64,000 bases of DNA from Amphiura filiformis (GCF_039555335.1 NC_092641.1:37962437-38026436), one strand, 5' to 3'. Shown: positions 22,145-33,820, counted from the stretch's first letter. The notes: generated by a model from the sequence alone, not told the origin. Program-made: numbers and translations.

Positions 22145-23412
22145 ACACAAAAAGCCGATAGTTACCATGACTACGCAGACGACCATACACTGGCCCAATT
22201 CAGATTTTCTGTATCTCCATACAAAACTGAGGAATAACCACACCGAAATCCGATCTGCAACATCGGCTTCTCCAGCTTTTGTTCCGGTACCAACATGCCC
22301 ATCACCTGCACAAAGAAACATCGTGTGTATCAAGGTCCACAAAGCTGCAAGTACCACAGCGGTTGCAATTTTAGAACGATATGGATATAGAAATAACATG
22401 ACACTTGCTGTCAAAGCTGAAGTCAAGTATGGCCCTCATATTCTTTCAAGTAACCACAAATTTAAGAGAAACATGGTTTACCAATACCAAAGGAAGTACA
22501 ATATGTTAACAAATCATGTACGGTATAATCGAGCAGAAATGGATATAGTTGTGCCAAACGCAACGTACCTAACAATTCTCCGTCACCCAGTGAAACATTT
22601 CGAGTCTGCATTTGTATATTTTCTCGTGGCTAAACATCTTGATTTACAGGGAAGCTTTCCAATTGAAGCATTCTTTGAGAAACCCGATGCGTAGGCCTAC
22701 TTGAGCCAGAAGTTCTACTTTTGGTTCCAGTTACAAAATGGACAAATTTTTGATTTAGGACTTGACCACCACGATCATATAGGTCCAAACGTTACCATGT
22801 TAATACAACGTCTTGCGGAGGAGTTCGACCTAGTAATGATTGCAGATTATTTTGACGAATCTATGCTGCTGTTAAGAAAGCATCTTTGTCTAGATTGGAA
22901 AGACATTATTTACATTCCAGACAATTTTAGAATCAGTGGCCAAAAAACGCCGATTTCTAGAGAACTACGTCAGAAAATCGAAATTTGGAATTGGGCAGAT
23001 ATGTAGTCTTTGTCAAAGACCTCGCGATCCTAGGGGGGCGAGCGGCGAAGCCGCGACAGCGAGCGGCGAACGGTGGTCCAGGCAGAGCCTTGTTGAAAGG
23101 CTAGCAGATATGACACTTTATCGTTTTTTCAATCATACATTTTGGAATAAAGTCAAGGACTACGGTCCAGAATTTAAGCATGATTTGGCTTATTTTCGAA
23201 AACTTTTAGAAACCACTCGTAATGAATGTACGACGGGTAAAATCATTAAAAAACGACGAGATGCACACGGTGCAAAGACGATAGAACTTCGCAAAAATGC
23301 CACAGAGTTTTGCAAAAATCTTATGCTCGGAGATATAGATTACACCAAAATGTTTCGGGATAGACAGGAAAAAACGTTATACAATCGACCCCAATTTTGG
23401 CACAATTTATGA
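22145..23412 (+). pseudogene. Galactose-3-O-sulfotransferase-like gene, broken by a stop and a 100-bp insertion
   Basis: The Gal3ST family transfers sulfate from PAPS to the 3-OH of galactose on glycolipids and glycans in the Golgi. A large exon opens after a TTTCAG acceptor (22144) and reads through ATG 22167. Visible marks: K-V-H-K-A-A-S-T-T (the PAPS 5'-phosphosulfate loop; the usual G-S-T-T is A-S-T-T), Y-N-M-L-T-N-H-V-R-Y-N, I-L-R-H-P-V-K-H-F-E-S-A-F (3'-phosphate site), F-D-L-G-L-D-H and L-V-M-I-A-D-Y-F-D-E-S. An in-frame TAG at 22692-22694 interrupts the frame, which then continues. At 23004 a 100-bp insertion plus 9-bp duplication shifts the frame; the remainder (T-L-Y-R-F-F-N-H-T-F-W) resumes after it and ends at 23412. 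No N-terminal membrane anchor is visible; it would have to come from an upstream exon that I could not find. Probably a recent pseudogene or a null allele. Confidence 0.85.
23004..23103. mobile_element. 100-bp insertion in the sulfotransferase, 9-bp duplication GCAGATATG
   Basis: GCAGATATG occurs at 22995-23003 and 23104-23112. Between them the ends TAGTCTTT and AAAGGCTA are loosely inverted. GC-rich interior with AGCGGCGAA repeats and GCGGCGAAGCCGC (23042-23054). It introduces a TAG and a frameshift into the host reading frame. Confidence 0.82.
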
Positions 23413-24572
23413 CCGAAGAATGTAGGCGACATTAGTTTTTACCACAACTGGAAACATAGTTGATATAAGATATAAATGTCTGCCATTTAGACCTAAACGG
23501 TTCCAAAAAATAAGTCCCCCTAAGAATTTTTGGTGTAATCCAAAACGGCTTGATCAATTCTCTTGTTTTAAAGTTTGGAACATAGGCTGATTAGTTGTGA
23601 ATCAAGTGAACGGAGTTTTGTTGTTATCTTTTATCATCTTCACTGAGAAATATAACCATTTATAAAATTTTAGGCCAAAAAAAAGGTGCACTTTTCTACA
23701 AGAGGCTTTTTATGCATGGCCTTTGGTTTCAGACCTCTTTCACTTGAAAATTAATCAAAAAGGAATGTTTCTATATATTTTTGTGTTTTTTATTAAAATA
23801 ACTTAAAAGGGCATTTCGTGATCCATAGCCTCATCCCCCCACTTTTGGGAAAAGTTGAGATTTTTATACCATTGGGAACCTCTGGCTACATAATGTTTAT
23901 GTACCAAATATTTCTTGCAGATTAATTCGTTTGGCAAAAATATCGTCAAATTTGATTTTCGTTCTGGGTATCAACAGTGGCCTATGGAGCAGTGTAATAC
24001 AGTGTGGGCCAAAAACAACTTTACCCAATTTCAGAGGGTGGTTGCTCGAATTGTAGAAGAGCTATTCATAATATTGTTACATATTCTAAATGTATATATT
24101 TCTAAAAGTAGGCCTATGTGATGAAGAAATAAAAGCAAAAGAAGCTAAATTAACAAAATGGTGCTAGTTTTAGGTCCGAGGGTCAAAAATCACTTTGTCC
24201 ACACGTAATTCAATGGTATGTGATTGATTGCTAAAAGTACGGCATTCATATGCGTTAGGCATACATAATTGGTAAACACGTTTGGCTTGTCTCTGAAAAG
24301 TGATGATTGTTTTACATGCATGAAATAAATACAATCGATTTTAACCCCCATTTACTTGTCATGTACTCGAACTTCACTCCTGTCATTGACCAACAATTAG
24401 CATAAAAATTACACAATTATAATCTGGCGCAATTTTTTAATTTTAAATAGGCCTTCGTGCATTTTGTAACTGCGTGGCTTATTTCTAAATAGGTTTGCAA
24501 GGTGTCAAGATAAGGGAATTCACAACACAAGAGATGACTTTTATGGCAGAGGTATATACTTAATAAAGAACA

Positions 24573-24855
24573 GAAAGCTTTTTGGTAGTGCAGCGTCAAT
24601 TTCGGATTCGTTTCCCGACCGTAAGATCCCACCGAAACCTACCATAACTCTATATGAACAACTTTCACAACCTCGGAAGTGTAATGAATAGATGCAAAGC
24701 ACGGAGCGGACGTCCAAGAACTGGTCGTTCAGCTGCAAATATTGCAGCGGTTCAAAGGGAACTTGCAGCTAACCCCAGAGTCAGTAATCGACGCAACAAT
24801 TTGCCGAACATACCACCATTACCACGAACGCAAGCACGAACGCAAGAACTTTAGG
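24573..24855 (+). pseudogene. Mariner-type transposase, N-terminal helix-turn-helix remnant
   Basis: Two overlapping plus-strand frames give pieces typical of the DNA-binding region of mariner-family transposases: S-F-P-D-R-K-I-P-P-K-P-T-I-T, then after a frameshift near 24655 L-G-S-V-M-N-R and S-G-R-P-R-T-G-R-S-A-A-N-I-A-A-V, then L-A-A-N-P-R-V-S-N-R-R. The DDE catalytic domain was not found; the inner element at 24924 interrupts the region where it should start and the sequence at 27.7-28.0 kb gives no recognisable match. Not functional. Confidence 0.7.
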
Positions 24856-24923
24856 TCTGAGGTTACAATTGCTTTGCGTATATTTGAAGAGAATTGTGTT
24901 TATCTTTGCAGTGTGAAAGCTGC

Positions 24924-27700
24924 ATATCGTCGGCCGCATCACATACTGACGTATTTGCAAAATACGCATTTCGAGAAAATCGAACTTGAAAATTTAGCGA
25001 TTTTCATTTGCTTCATAATCTTGATTAAAATATTATTGTCGATTAAAACCAGGTTAGCATTAATGCGAATATACTATATTTTCAATATAATTCACTTATC
25101 ACTATCAGAGCATAACTTATTCTGCAAAAAAACAATATCAAATAAAATACGTCACTATGTGAAAAGGACTAATGACAATTTCGCTGTTCAAATTACAAAC
25201 ACGTCGCGCAAATAAGTCAGTATGTGAAACAGTTGCGCAAATACGTCAGTATGTGAAAAGGACAAAACAGCGATTTTATCGTGTAATGACAAAGTCGCGC
25301 AAATACGTCGCGCAAATGGTCAATTCCAGCCAAAGCGGGACAAAATTCTCTCTGGGGGCCATTTTGAAAATGTTTTCCTTTTCAATTCTAGACTTATCAA
25401 ATGAGACGATCATATCTAGTGAATCATCAGGTGGAAGTGCCATCGGATTGAAAAATAACTTTTCTTGCTAGACCAAATAAAGTGTTAAATGCGCATATGC
25501 ATGTTACCCACGAATTCAAGCCTTTTTCACCTGTTGTACGCCATACAATTTCACTTTCTTTAATATCTTTCAATATTTTATGTGTGACTCATATACACCA
25601 GAAATCGGTGAAGACTTTGAACGTAAAATAGAATTTATTACATATATCTACAGAGAAATATTTTGGTTATTACAAATTTTAAGAAAGAACCAGGTGTACA
25701 GTTAAGATTGTGTCAATTCTTCGAACTCTTTCCAAAGTGGCTGTCATTTAACATTACTGTATTATTTCGAAAGATTAGAATAAATGCTTCATATAAATAT
25801 AAAGTTAGATTTTGTATCTCGTCGCAGGATGAGGATCTCGGACGGATTCGTGGGTAACAGCGTCTGGAAAATAGCAATTCCTATTAATTTTTTAAATCAA
25901 AATAAAAATACTTTTCCGTATGTCAATAATTCAGGCTGCAATGGCACTAAAATGAATTTTAATCAAAATACAAACTACATGGAATATTTAGAATGGATCA
26001 TTATGGCATTTTGGGTATAAAAATGTTGAGAATCATGAAGTTGCCAAATTCAAATAGACAGAGCAAACAGTTTTATATTATTATTTTAGTAAAATCATTC
26101 CATATTTTCATGCAGCAATATTCTATTAACTCGTGTTTGAGAGTTCCTATGAACTAAAACACTATCAATACATTGTTAACTATAATTTAAGTAGGGATTC
26201 GTGGGTAACTAAAATGTTCGTGGGTAACACATATTTGAAGGTATGTATTGGTAAGCGGCTAAATAGAAAATATTACAGAAGGTTGGAAACCATCATGCGG
26301 TTATTCCTCCATTGTGTTTCAATGATTCCCGTTTCTCTAACCAATTGCATTTACCCAAAAATGGTAATTTAGGATAATCAATCAAAACTTCATGATACAG
26401 CTTCAGTATACCTTCAAGAGGACGCTGTTAAACAGGACTGTTTTGGAACCTATTTCGCATGTTTTAAAAATGTTAAGATGCATAAGAAACATATAATTTA
26501 CGAGTAAATCCTTGGATTCGTGGGTAACGCCGAATTCGTGGGTAAAGCTATAAGTACTATAGTACCGTTTGGGGTTTGCGTTTCTTAGGTGCATAAACTT
26601 TAAGTACTGTAAAAATTATAGCATACCCATGGCTTGAATATGTGCTGATTTAAACTTAAAATAAACAATCTCCTTGTTTTTCAAGGTTAGCATCTATTCG
26701 GGATTCGTGGGTAACAAAAGTTTAAACCGTCTTAGATTCTTTTTTAAAGCGGTGAACGTATTTGTACGATTTACAAGTTTAAGCGCTTGTCAAACTAAAT
26801 TCAGTGTCCAAAGTCATTAAATGTTAATTTAAGTTATGGCAATTATATTTGCTGGACTCGTGGGTAACAGTTGATACGTGGGTAACGTCAAATTTGATTT
26901 TATGGAATTTTATGGGTAAAACGTATTTGCATAAAATAATCACTTGGACCTCAGAATTATAGAACGAAACTTCGTTTCATGATATAGTCATTTATGGCAT
27001 ATTCACTTAACATTTTCAGAACGATCATTTTATTTTTGATACGCGGGTAGCAAAATTATTAGCCAAATTGACTTAATGGCCTCTAGAGTCCACAAACTTT
27101 GGTGGAATTCAATCGTTTTACATATGATGAGAGATCATGCAAACGTCTTTCTAACAGTAATAATTTCATTTTGATTGAAGGACATTCAATGACATATATG
27201 GTGCTTTATCTTTGAATTCGTGGGTAACGCCAATTCATTTAAGCCATCATAACTTGTCCCCTGGTATGACTTGCTAGTAAAGGCCTATATGCACAAAGAG
27301 AGCACATTGGACGTGACATGATATGCTCCATCAATAACGTGATTTCCTTTATTAATGATATTTTAAAGTGGAAAGTTAACATAGAGAGAATTTTGTCCCG
27401 CTTTCGCTGGAATTGACCAAATACGTCAGTATGTGAAACGGCAAATTCTTCAAATTGCAGATACGACATACTGGGCTTGCGCAGTATAGGTGATCGGCAA
27501 ATACGTCGTTATGTGATACAGACATTTCAAGGTTTTGTAAATACGTCAAAATTAAATTAATTAATATCTTATTAATTAAGCCACTTTGAAGCATGGTTTT
27601 TGGTGAATATATAGAGTAGAACATAACAAACTAATATACCAATTTTCTCAAAAATGTTTAAAATGTCGAATACGTCAGTATGTGATACGGCCGACGATAT
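24924..27700. mobile_element. Inner 2.8-kb element with long imperfect inverted arms and subterminal repeats
   Basis: The outermost 32 bp (24924-24955 and 27669-27700) are inverted with one mismatch and read ATATCGTCGGCCG then ATCACATACTGACG. Inner inverted blocks, 25318-25355 and 27388-27424, contain GTCAATTCCAGC and GCGGGACAAAATTCTC. Between lie many copies of AATACGTC(A/G)GTATGTGA, clustered near both ends (25150-25310 and 27415-27690), and a separate 12-mer family in the middle. No ORF with a known motif; short frames at 25172-26372 are unconvincing. Class unknown; transposons with arrays of subterminal transposase-binding words are a structural parallel. Confidence 0.75.
25503..27228 (+). 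repeat. Scattered 12-mer TTCGTGGGTAAC repeats
   Basis: Seven exact copies (25503 on the minus strand; 25847, 26198, 26217, 26517, 26704, 27217 on the plus strand) and at least four one- or two-base variants (26535, 26857, 26874, 27040). Spacing is irregular, so this is not a tandem array. Confined to the core of the inner element. Confidence 0.88.
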
Positions 27701-28502
27701 CATGACGATATATCATAGCTTGACATTTAAATTGTTCATGTTTGATTTATTTGATTGTGTTATGTAAAATTGCTGAACAAATTTGTGCGTATTATACTGA
27801 GTGGTTCTCATTCTTTATCGAACTCGCCATTGCAAGTGATGCGACGCGACAGCTAGTCGGCCTTCGCGTTTACAAAGTTAATTTTGACTTTTTGATTTAA
27901 AACTAGCGAATAGTTTTTTCACCACATACTCTAAAAAAAATATTCTTTACGAATATGTGAAAACAATTTGCAGCAGACTTTTCAATTTTGAGATATGATC
28001 CTTTTAAATTGGGTAAAGTTGTTTTTGGCCCACACTGTATACACATAATCATGCATAACTCGCAAACACAAAACCGGGACACAAAATCGGAATCAACTGA
28101 AATTTTGGGAATAGGGCCTAAGCTTTTTCGTGGATATTTACTGAAAGATGTCATAAAAATGATGCTAGAATCACGAAATCCTCCTTTAAGTTAAAATGTT
28201 CATGAATTAATTTTTACACATTTCAAACATGTTTTATGGTTCAGTGAGTAATCATATAGCTTTATGAAATTTTATTCATCAACAAAAGTTGCACTTTTCT
28301 AAATTGGCTTTTTGTATGCATTAAAATGCATAAATTTAACAAGTTTTTTTTCATTCTAATTAAACGTATGGAAGGAACAACTGTAACTTCAATGATAAAT
28401 CTTGTGTTCATTGATTAATTTAACCAATGGACCAACATATTCCTGGTTAGACCTTTATGCTGGATCCCTAGATACACTAATTGTTTCATTGGTCATTCCT
28501 AG

Positions 28503-28697
28503 ATCCTTGAATGGTTCAAAAACATTTATATGGGTGGCCGTTATCAAGACTCAACTTATAGCGGACGAGTGAGGGACAAGACCACCTTAAAGGAATTTGC
28601 AGCAAATCCTGCAGCATGTGGGGAACCAACTTGTCCATCAGCAGAGAAGAACGATGCTTGGAAGCCATCTGACATCGACATGACGGAAGGGCTATAG
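28503..28697 (+). CDS. Isolated exon-like ORF, unidentified (possible 3'-terminal exon)
   Basis: A pyrimidine-rich run and CCTAG acceptor precede a 64-codon open frame in phase 0 that ends at TAG. It has W-F-K-N-I-Y-M-G-G-R-Y, a charged G-R-V-R-D-K-T-T-L-K-E-F segment and C-G-E-P-T-C-P-S. The composition looks like real protein (two Trp, two Cys, mixed charge) rather than repeat translation. I do not recognise the family, and no partner exon was found. Confidence 0.33.
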   Translation: MLEWFKNIYMGGRYQDSTYSGRVRDKTTLKEFAANPAACGEPTCPSAEKNDAWKPSDIDMTEGL

Positions 28698-29194
28698 AGG
28701 TTATCCGTGTTCTATAAGTTGTATATCCTATCATCGACTGTTATACCTTGTTTAGGACTTTCAAAAGAAATACCTGCATATGCAACCATCACTTTTGGTT
28801 AAAAAAGTGCCAATTCCACTTGTGTACCACACTTCACAACTGGTTTAGCTTCAATAGGCCTATGGTAACTTTTGTAGTATAATCTGATTTTGTCATCAAA
28901 AGCTTAGGTGCTGGATTCAATACTTCAAGAAATGTTTTCAACCCCATCTTCCTATGTTAAAAAGAATTCTACGCCACTGGCCATAAGGCATGGTGGCAAG
29001 TTCGTCCCCGCCCCTGCTCAGTCGGCAGAAATGTTGTGACAAAATTTACGATTTGCATCTTCCTTTTGGTATATTTTAGACAAAAAATCCTAAGACCATT
29101 TTGATACATTTAGCGTAAACTGCCAAATTGCCGAAGTTGGCCCCCATTAGGGGTCCTAGGGCGGGTCCCGACCCCACCCGTTTAAAGTTGCGAG

Positions 29195-29210
29195 GCGAGC
29201 TTTCGCTCGC
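29195..29210. repeat. GC-rich mini-hairpin GCGAGC-TTTC-GCTCGC
   Basis: A six-base stem with a four-base loop. On the minus strand the loop and closing pairs read GCGAAAGC, a sequence known for unusually stable DNA mini-hairpins. Confidence 0.7.
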
Positions 29211-29585
29211 ACATAAATACTAAAACTTTTGATCATAAATTGGGAAAATTTCCAATCTTGCCCCCCCCCCCGGAGGTCTGGTTACGCCCCTGCGGGCCCG
29301 ACTGACTCAGAAATTACATTGAAATATAATCTTTTCCAAGGTTCCTTTGACAGCTTAACCATCGCGTATACGTGCGCGATGTCAAGCGTGTGCATTGAAG
29401 CGTGTGCAAATAATACGCGCTGGACGGCTAGCAGTCAGTACGCTTAATTTGTAAAAGGAAATCTGAATACTAAAAGTAATACTTTAGATATTCCCTTTTG
29501 AAGGGAATTTTTTTAAAAGAGTGAAAATTTGACCTGTGACCTTCTACATTATGCATGAATGAGATCTACACACGTTTCTTTTCGG

Positions 29586-31671
29586 TAATCGCTGATTTCC
29601 AACCGCCGGACCGACTTATGAATAATTAATTAAATGACGTATATACAAGCGTTCTAGGTATTCTGTGCAGTATTAAAATGCCGAGATACACAGTGTAGTG
29701 AGTGTACACGAACTACCACATGGACAATTGGTTTATTTATTTGTTATTGATTGTTTATTTGTTTGTTATTGCTTATTAATAATTTTAACTATTTGTTTAT
29801 ATTTGGTTTGTTTTATTTGTTTGATCTTTATTTATTTATTCGTTATTTTTTGTTACTTGTTTTGTTTACTTGTTTATTTTTTAGACTTTTTTTATAAGTT
29901 TGTTGACTTGTTTGTTTAAACGTTTCTTTATTCATTTGTTTATAAGTTTGTTTATTTATTTGTTTGTTTGTTAATTAGTTTGTTTATTAGTTTGTTAATT
30001 TGTTTATTTATTTGTTTATGTTTTGTTAATCATATTGTTTATTTATTCGTTTATAAGTTTGTTAATTTATTTGTTTATGTTTTGTTAATGACTTCGTTTA
30101 TTTGTTTGCATTTTGTTTGTTTGTTTGTTTATCTTTTGTTAGTAACTGTTTATTTGTCTGTATTTTGTTTGTTTATTTGTTTGTTTATAGGTTTGTTGTT
30201 AATTTGTTTGTTTATTGGTTTACCTTTTTGTTAATTATATTGTTTATTTGTTTGTTAATTATTTTACTCAATCACTCACTCACTCACTTTTTATTAGTTT
30301 GTTTATTTGTATATTATTTTATGTTTATTAATTTGTTTATTTTTTGTTAATCATATTGTTTTTTGCTTGTTTGAAAGTTTGTTAATTTATTTGTTTGTTT
30401 GCTTATTTTTGCTTATTTGTTTATCTTTAGTTAATGGCTTTGTTTATTTGTCTGTATTTTGTTTGTTTGTTTATAAGTTTGTTATTTTTTGTTAATTGTT
30501 TTGTTTACTTGCTTGTTTATTTTTATAAGTTTGTTAACTTGTTTGTTTAAACCAGATTTTATTATTTATTATAAGTTTGTTTGTTTATTTGTTTGCTTTG
30601 TTTGTTAATTAGTTTGTTTATGAGTTTGTTAATTTGTTTATTTATTTTTTGTTAATGATAATGTTTACTTGTTTGTTTATAAGTTTGTTAATTTGTTTGT
30701 TTGTTTATGTTTTGTTAATGACTTTGTTTATTTGTTTGTATTTCGTTTGTTTGTTTATAAGTTTGTTTGTTTATTTATTTGTTTTTAAGTTTGTTTATTT
30801 GTTGTTTATAAGTTTATTGTTAATTTGTTTATTTATTTTTGTTAATTATATTGTTTATTTGTTTGTTTATAAGTTTGTTTATTTTATTTGTTATTTTATG
30901 TTAAATATTGTTTTATTTTTTTATTTTTTATAACTGAGTTTGTTAATTGTTTATTTATTTGTTTATTTTTTGTTAATCATATTGTTTTATTTGTTTGTTT
31001 AAAAGTTTGTTAATTTATTTGTTTGCTTGCTTGTTTGTTTATCTTTAGTTAATGGCCTTGTTTATTTGTCTGTATTTTGTTTGTTTATAAGTTTGTTTAT
31101 TTTTTTTTTGTTTATAAGTTTGTTATTTGTTTGTTTATAGGTTTGTTGCTAATTTGTTTGTTTATCTTTTTGTCAATTATATTGTTTATTTGTTTGTTTA
31201 TAAATTTGTTTGTTATTTTTTATGTTAATTATTTTGTTTATTTGTTTATTTTTTATAACTTTGTTAATTTGTTTGTTTATTTTTGGTTATCATATTATTT
31301 ATTTGTTTGTTTATAAGTTTGTTGTTAATTTGTTTGTTTATCTTTTTGTTCATTATATTGTTTATTTGTTTGTTTATAAGTTTGTTTATTTGTTTGTTAT
31401 TTTATGTTATTTTGTTTATCTGTTTATTTTTTATAAGTTTGTTTATTTGTTGTTAATATTTTGTTGATTATTTGCTTGTTTATGTGTTTGTTTATAAGTT
31501 TGTTTGTTAATTTGTTTATTTTTCATTAATATATTGTTTATTTGTTTGTTCATTTGTTTATTTATTTGTTTATAGCTTCTTCGGAGTGGTGTAAATCGTT
31601 GTCATTTAAAAAATTAATTGATAACTGCTGCTTGCTTGCTTATTTATTTATTTATTTATTTATTTATTCAT

Positions 31672-31710
<39 letters not shown>

Positions 31711-32183
31711 TGATTATACATTTGCTTGTTTATTTATTTGTTCTATTATTTATTTGTTCATCGTTCCCATCTCAATAAATACATAATTGAATAATTAATC
31801 AAGCAAGAAATAAACAATCAAGCAAGCGAGTGATCAAACGCTAACGCGATCAAACGCGACCAACCAATCCATCAATATATAAATAATCAATCAATCAATC
31901 AATCAATCAATCATCACTTCATCAATCGCTCACACACTCACCCAATCAAAAACTTAATTAATAATCAATTAATCAAGGAGGATCTATAACACCCACAGAG
32001 GAGTAAGATAGACAGAGCGCGTACCACCAGTCAAAGTCCCCGTGTATTGTATGCTACCAGTTCTCGCATATTCATGAGGGCCGATTGTTCGATCGTGCTG
32101 TGTCTAACAATCACGCCAGCGCTGCGTGCCTTCGCGATAGAGGTGTGAGAGCATAGACATACCACCTAGACCTGTAACTGCCC
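29586..32183 (+). repeat. Left arm of a giant inverted repeat, with a 1.9-kb (TTTG/TTTA)n-like tract
   Basis: The outer end GGTAATCGCTGATTTCCAAC and the inner block containing CAGAGGAGTAAGATAGACAG both recur in reverse complement in the right arm (40510-43265). Between them 29740-31560 is a degenerate tetranucleotide sea of TTTG, TTTA and TAAG on the plus strand with almost no C. (TTTA)n follows at 31640-31710 and (AATC)n at 31880-31910. The hydrophobic Phe/Leu/Val frames across it are artefacts. Confidence 0.85.
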
Positions 32184-32433
32184 ATCCCTAACCATGGCAG
32201 TAGGTGAAGCCACACACCACCACATTGGGTTCGTATATTTTAATGCACTCGGTGTTTCTACCGTCCCGACTCAAACGATTCTAGAAGTTTTTCTCACAAG
32301 CCCCGCCTACTTTCCCTGCCTTCTCGGCAACCCGGAAGTAACTTTTTCCATTGGTTTGTGTGGTGCAAAATGAGGAAAATACCAATATTTGGCAACGAAT
32401 TACAGGAATTCCAGTCATAGATCTCGACTGAAA

Positions 32434-32446
32434 ATGGATACATTAG
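32434..32446 (+). CDS. Candidate first coding exon (M-D-T-L) with strong GTAAGT donor
   Basis: ATG in good context (GAAAATGG) followed after 13 bases by GTAAGTAA. It splices in phase 1 to the exon at 34502. It lies about 250 bp inside the left arm of the giant inverted repeat, in sequence that could be a promoter and 5' UTR. Very short and unproven. Confidence 0.33.
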
Positions 32447-32972
32447 GTAAGTAACACTTTCATTTATGTCATCTCACAAAATTGTAGGAGATCTATGACC
32501 AGTTTGGTAGATAATCGAGTTGAAATGTGGGCATGTTTTTGGCATGGTCTAGGTGGGAATAACAGGTTCGTACATGTAAACTCAATGGGAATCTCTTACG
32601 ACTAGGCTAAAATACAACAATATTTTGTAAATTTTCCTCGTAAAGAAAAGATCGGTCAAGGAAACCTATATGAATATGTTGTCAATACTTCACTTGACCC
32701 AAATATATGATTTATTTTTGTAATGAGAGAATCGCACATGGAATTTTAGAGGATTTTGATAGCAGTTCCCGCACCGTAGAAAAGCTGCTCTGTCATGAGC
32801 CGGAAATTCCATCATGAGCCTAGATCCTGATTTGTTTTGCCAATTGAAGCTTCTAATGTTGGCTGAATGTTTTTGATGATATCATGAAAGTCAATCTGTG
32901 ACAAGATGTAATTTTGCTACGGAAAGTGCTATGACAAAACGATTTTCAGTTTTGGCTTTCTTTATAATAGAG

Positions 32973-33340
32973 GAGAGCGTGGCCTAGCGGTTAAGGCATA
33001 GGACTGTGAACCCAAGGGTCAAGGGTTCGAATCCCAGGTCCGGCTCTTTGTGTCCTTGAGCAAGACACTTCACTCTACTTGCTTAGTGCTTCGGAGGGCA
33101 CTTTAAGCTGTCGGTCCGTGTACATGCATATTTTCTCACATTAATGTAGTGTGCACGTTAAAGAACGCCACAGGCTATTCGAAAAGAGCAGGGGATCATC
33201 CGGTCATGTTGACTGTACTTCAAAATACACTCATCTACTCTAGGTTCCAGAGTAAAAAATAAGTACAGCTTGTCTGTACGCAGTGCGACAATACTCATAC
33301 ATATGAGGGAGGCACTTATAAGGAAGAAGAAGAAGAAGAA
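32973..33340 (+). repeat. tRNA-derived SINE (His-like head) with (GAA)n tail
   Basis: Head GAGAGCGTGGCCTAGCGGTT, anticodon loop CTGTGAA (GTG), T arm GGGTTCGAATCCC, followed by the common SINE body words TTGAGCAAGACACTTCACTC and CACGTTAAAGAACG. It ends in GAAGAAGAAGAAG. No recognised gene overlaps it. Confidence 0.85.
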
Positions 33341-33387
33341 GGTGTTTGATGGCAAAATTTGACTGAATTCACCTTTCAGGGGATGTA

Positions 33388-33812
33388 ATTTTCTTCGGCA
33401 GGGGGTCATGAATATGTCGGTGACTGAAGTCAATTTTTATGACCCCCCCTCCATCATGATCGCGGGCTATTTTTTTTACGACCCCCTATCGTGGGTCAAA
33501 AATTTTAGGACCCCCCCCCTTCTGTCAAAATTTTAGAGCGGAGTACACTAAACGCGCGTTAAAATTTTTTTTGACCATAAGCGTAAAAAGAAGGCGACGG
33601 AGAGCGCAAAAATCTTGCATTGTATAAAGATTGTGTGCACATTTGGTTCAAAAAAAGTGTAAGAAAAGTTACACCAGTCGCCAGCCCTTAATAATTCTAT
33701 AACCCCCTATTTTGATTGCTACAAAAATTATAACCCCCTATTTTTGGTCTTAAAATTCTATGACCCCCAGTATATTCATGACCCCGCCTTCTGAAGAAAA
33801 TGATAGCCCCCT
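33388..33812. mobile_element. TIR element, ends ATTTTCTTC..GGGGTCATGAATAT
   Basis: The left block with GGGGGTCATGAATATGTC is complemented by ATATTCATGACCCCGCCTTC at the right. Interior rich in CCCCC(T/C) and GGGTCATA. No ORF. Confidence 0.65.
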
Positions 33813-33820
33813 TATACCTA

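Larger units (their letters stand above)
24000..28037. mobile_element. Mariner/Tc1-like transposon with perfect 31-bp TIRs and TA duplication
   Basis: Left 24000-24030 (starting CAGTGTGGGCCAAAAACAAC) and right 28007-28037 are perfect reverse complements over 31 bp, with TA at 23998-23999 and 28038-28039. Removing the inner element (24924-27700) leaves about 1.26 kb, the usual mariner size. A transposase N-terminal remnant lies at 24573-24855. The related outer MITE at 43.9 kb gives an approximate empty site. Confidence 0.88.
23803..28193. mobile_element. Outer MITE (TTAAAGG..CATTTCGTGATCC ends) split by a mariner-like transposon
   Basis: The left part (23803-23999) and right part (28038-28193) together match the element at 43626-44141 end to end, including GCATTTCGTGATCCA at the left and ATCACGAAATCCTCCTTTAA at the right. 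Everything between 24000 and 28037 is a later insertion. Confidence 0.85.

Noticed and set aside
25140-27690. CRISPR-like array from the repeated AATACGTCAGTATGTGA and TTCGTGGGTAAC words
   Set aside because: Spacing is irregular, words occur in both orientations and clearly within a eukaryotic TIR element; no regular spacers.
29698-31778. Series of hydrophobic Leu/Phe/Val/Cys frames resembling membrane proteins
   Set aside because: They are readings of TTTG/TTTA tetranucleotides in several frames with no start context or motif.
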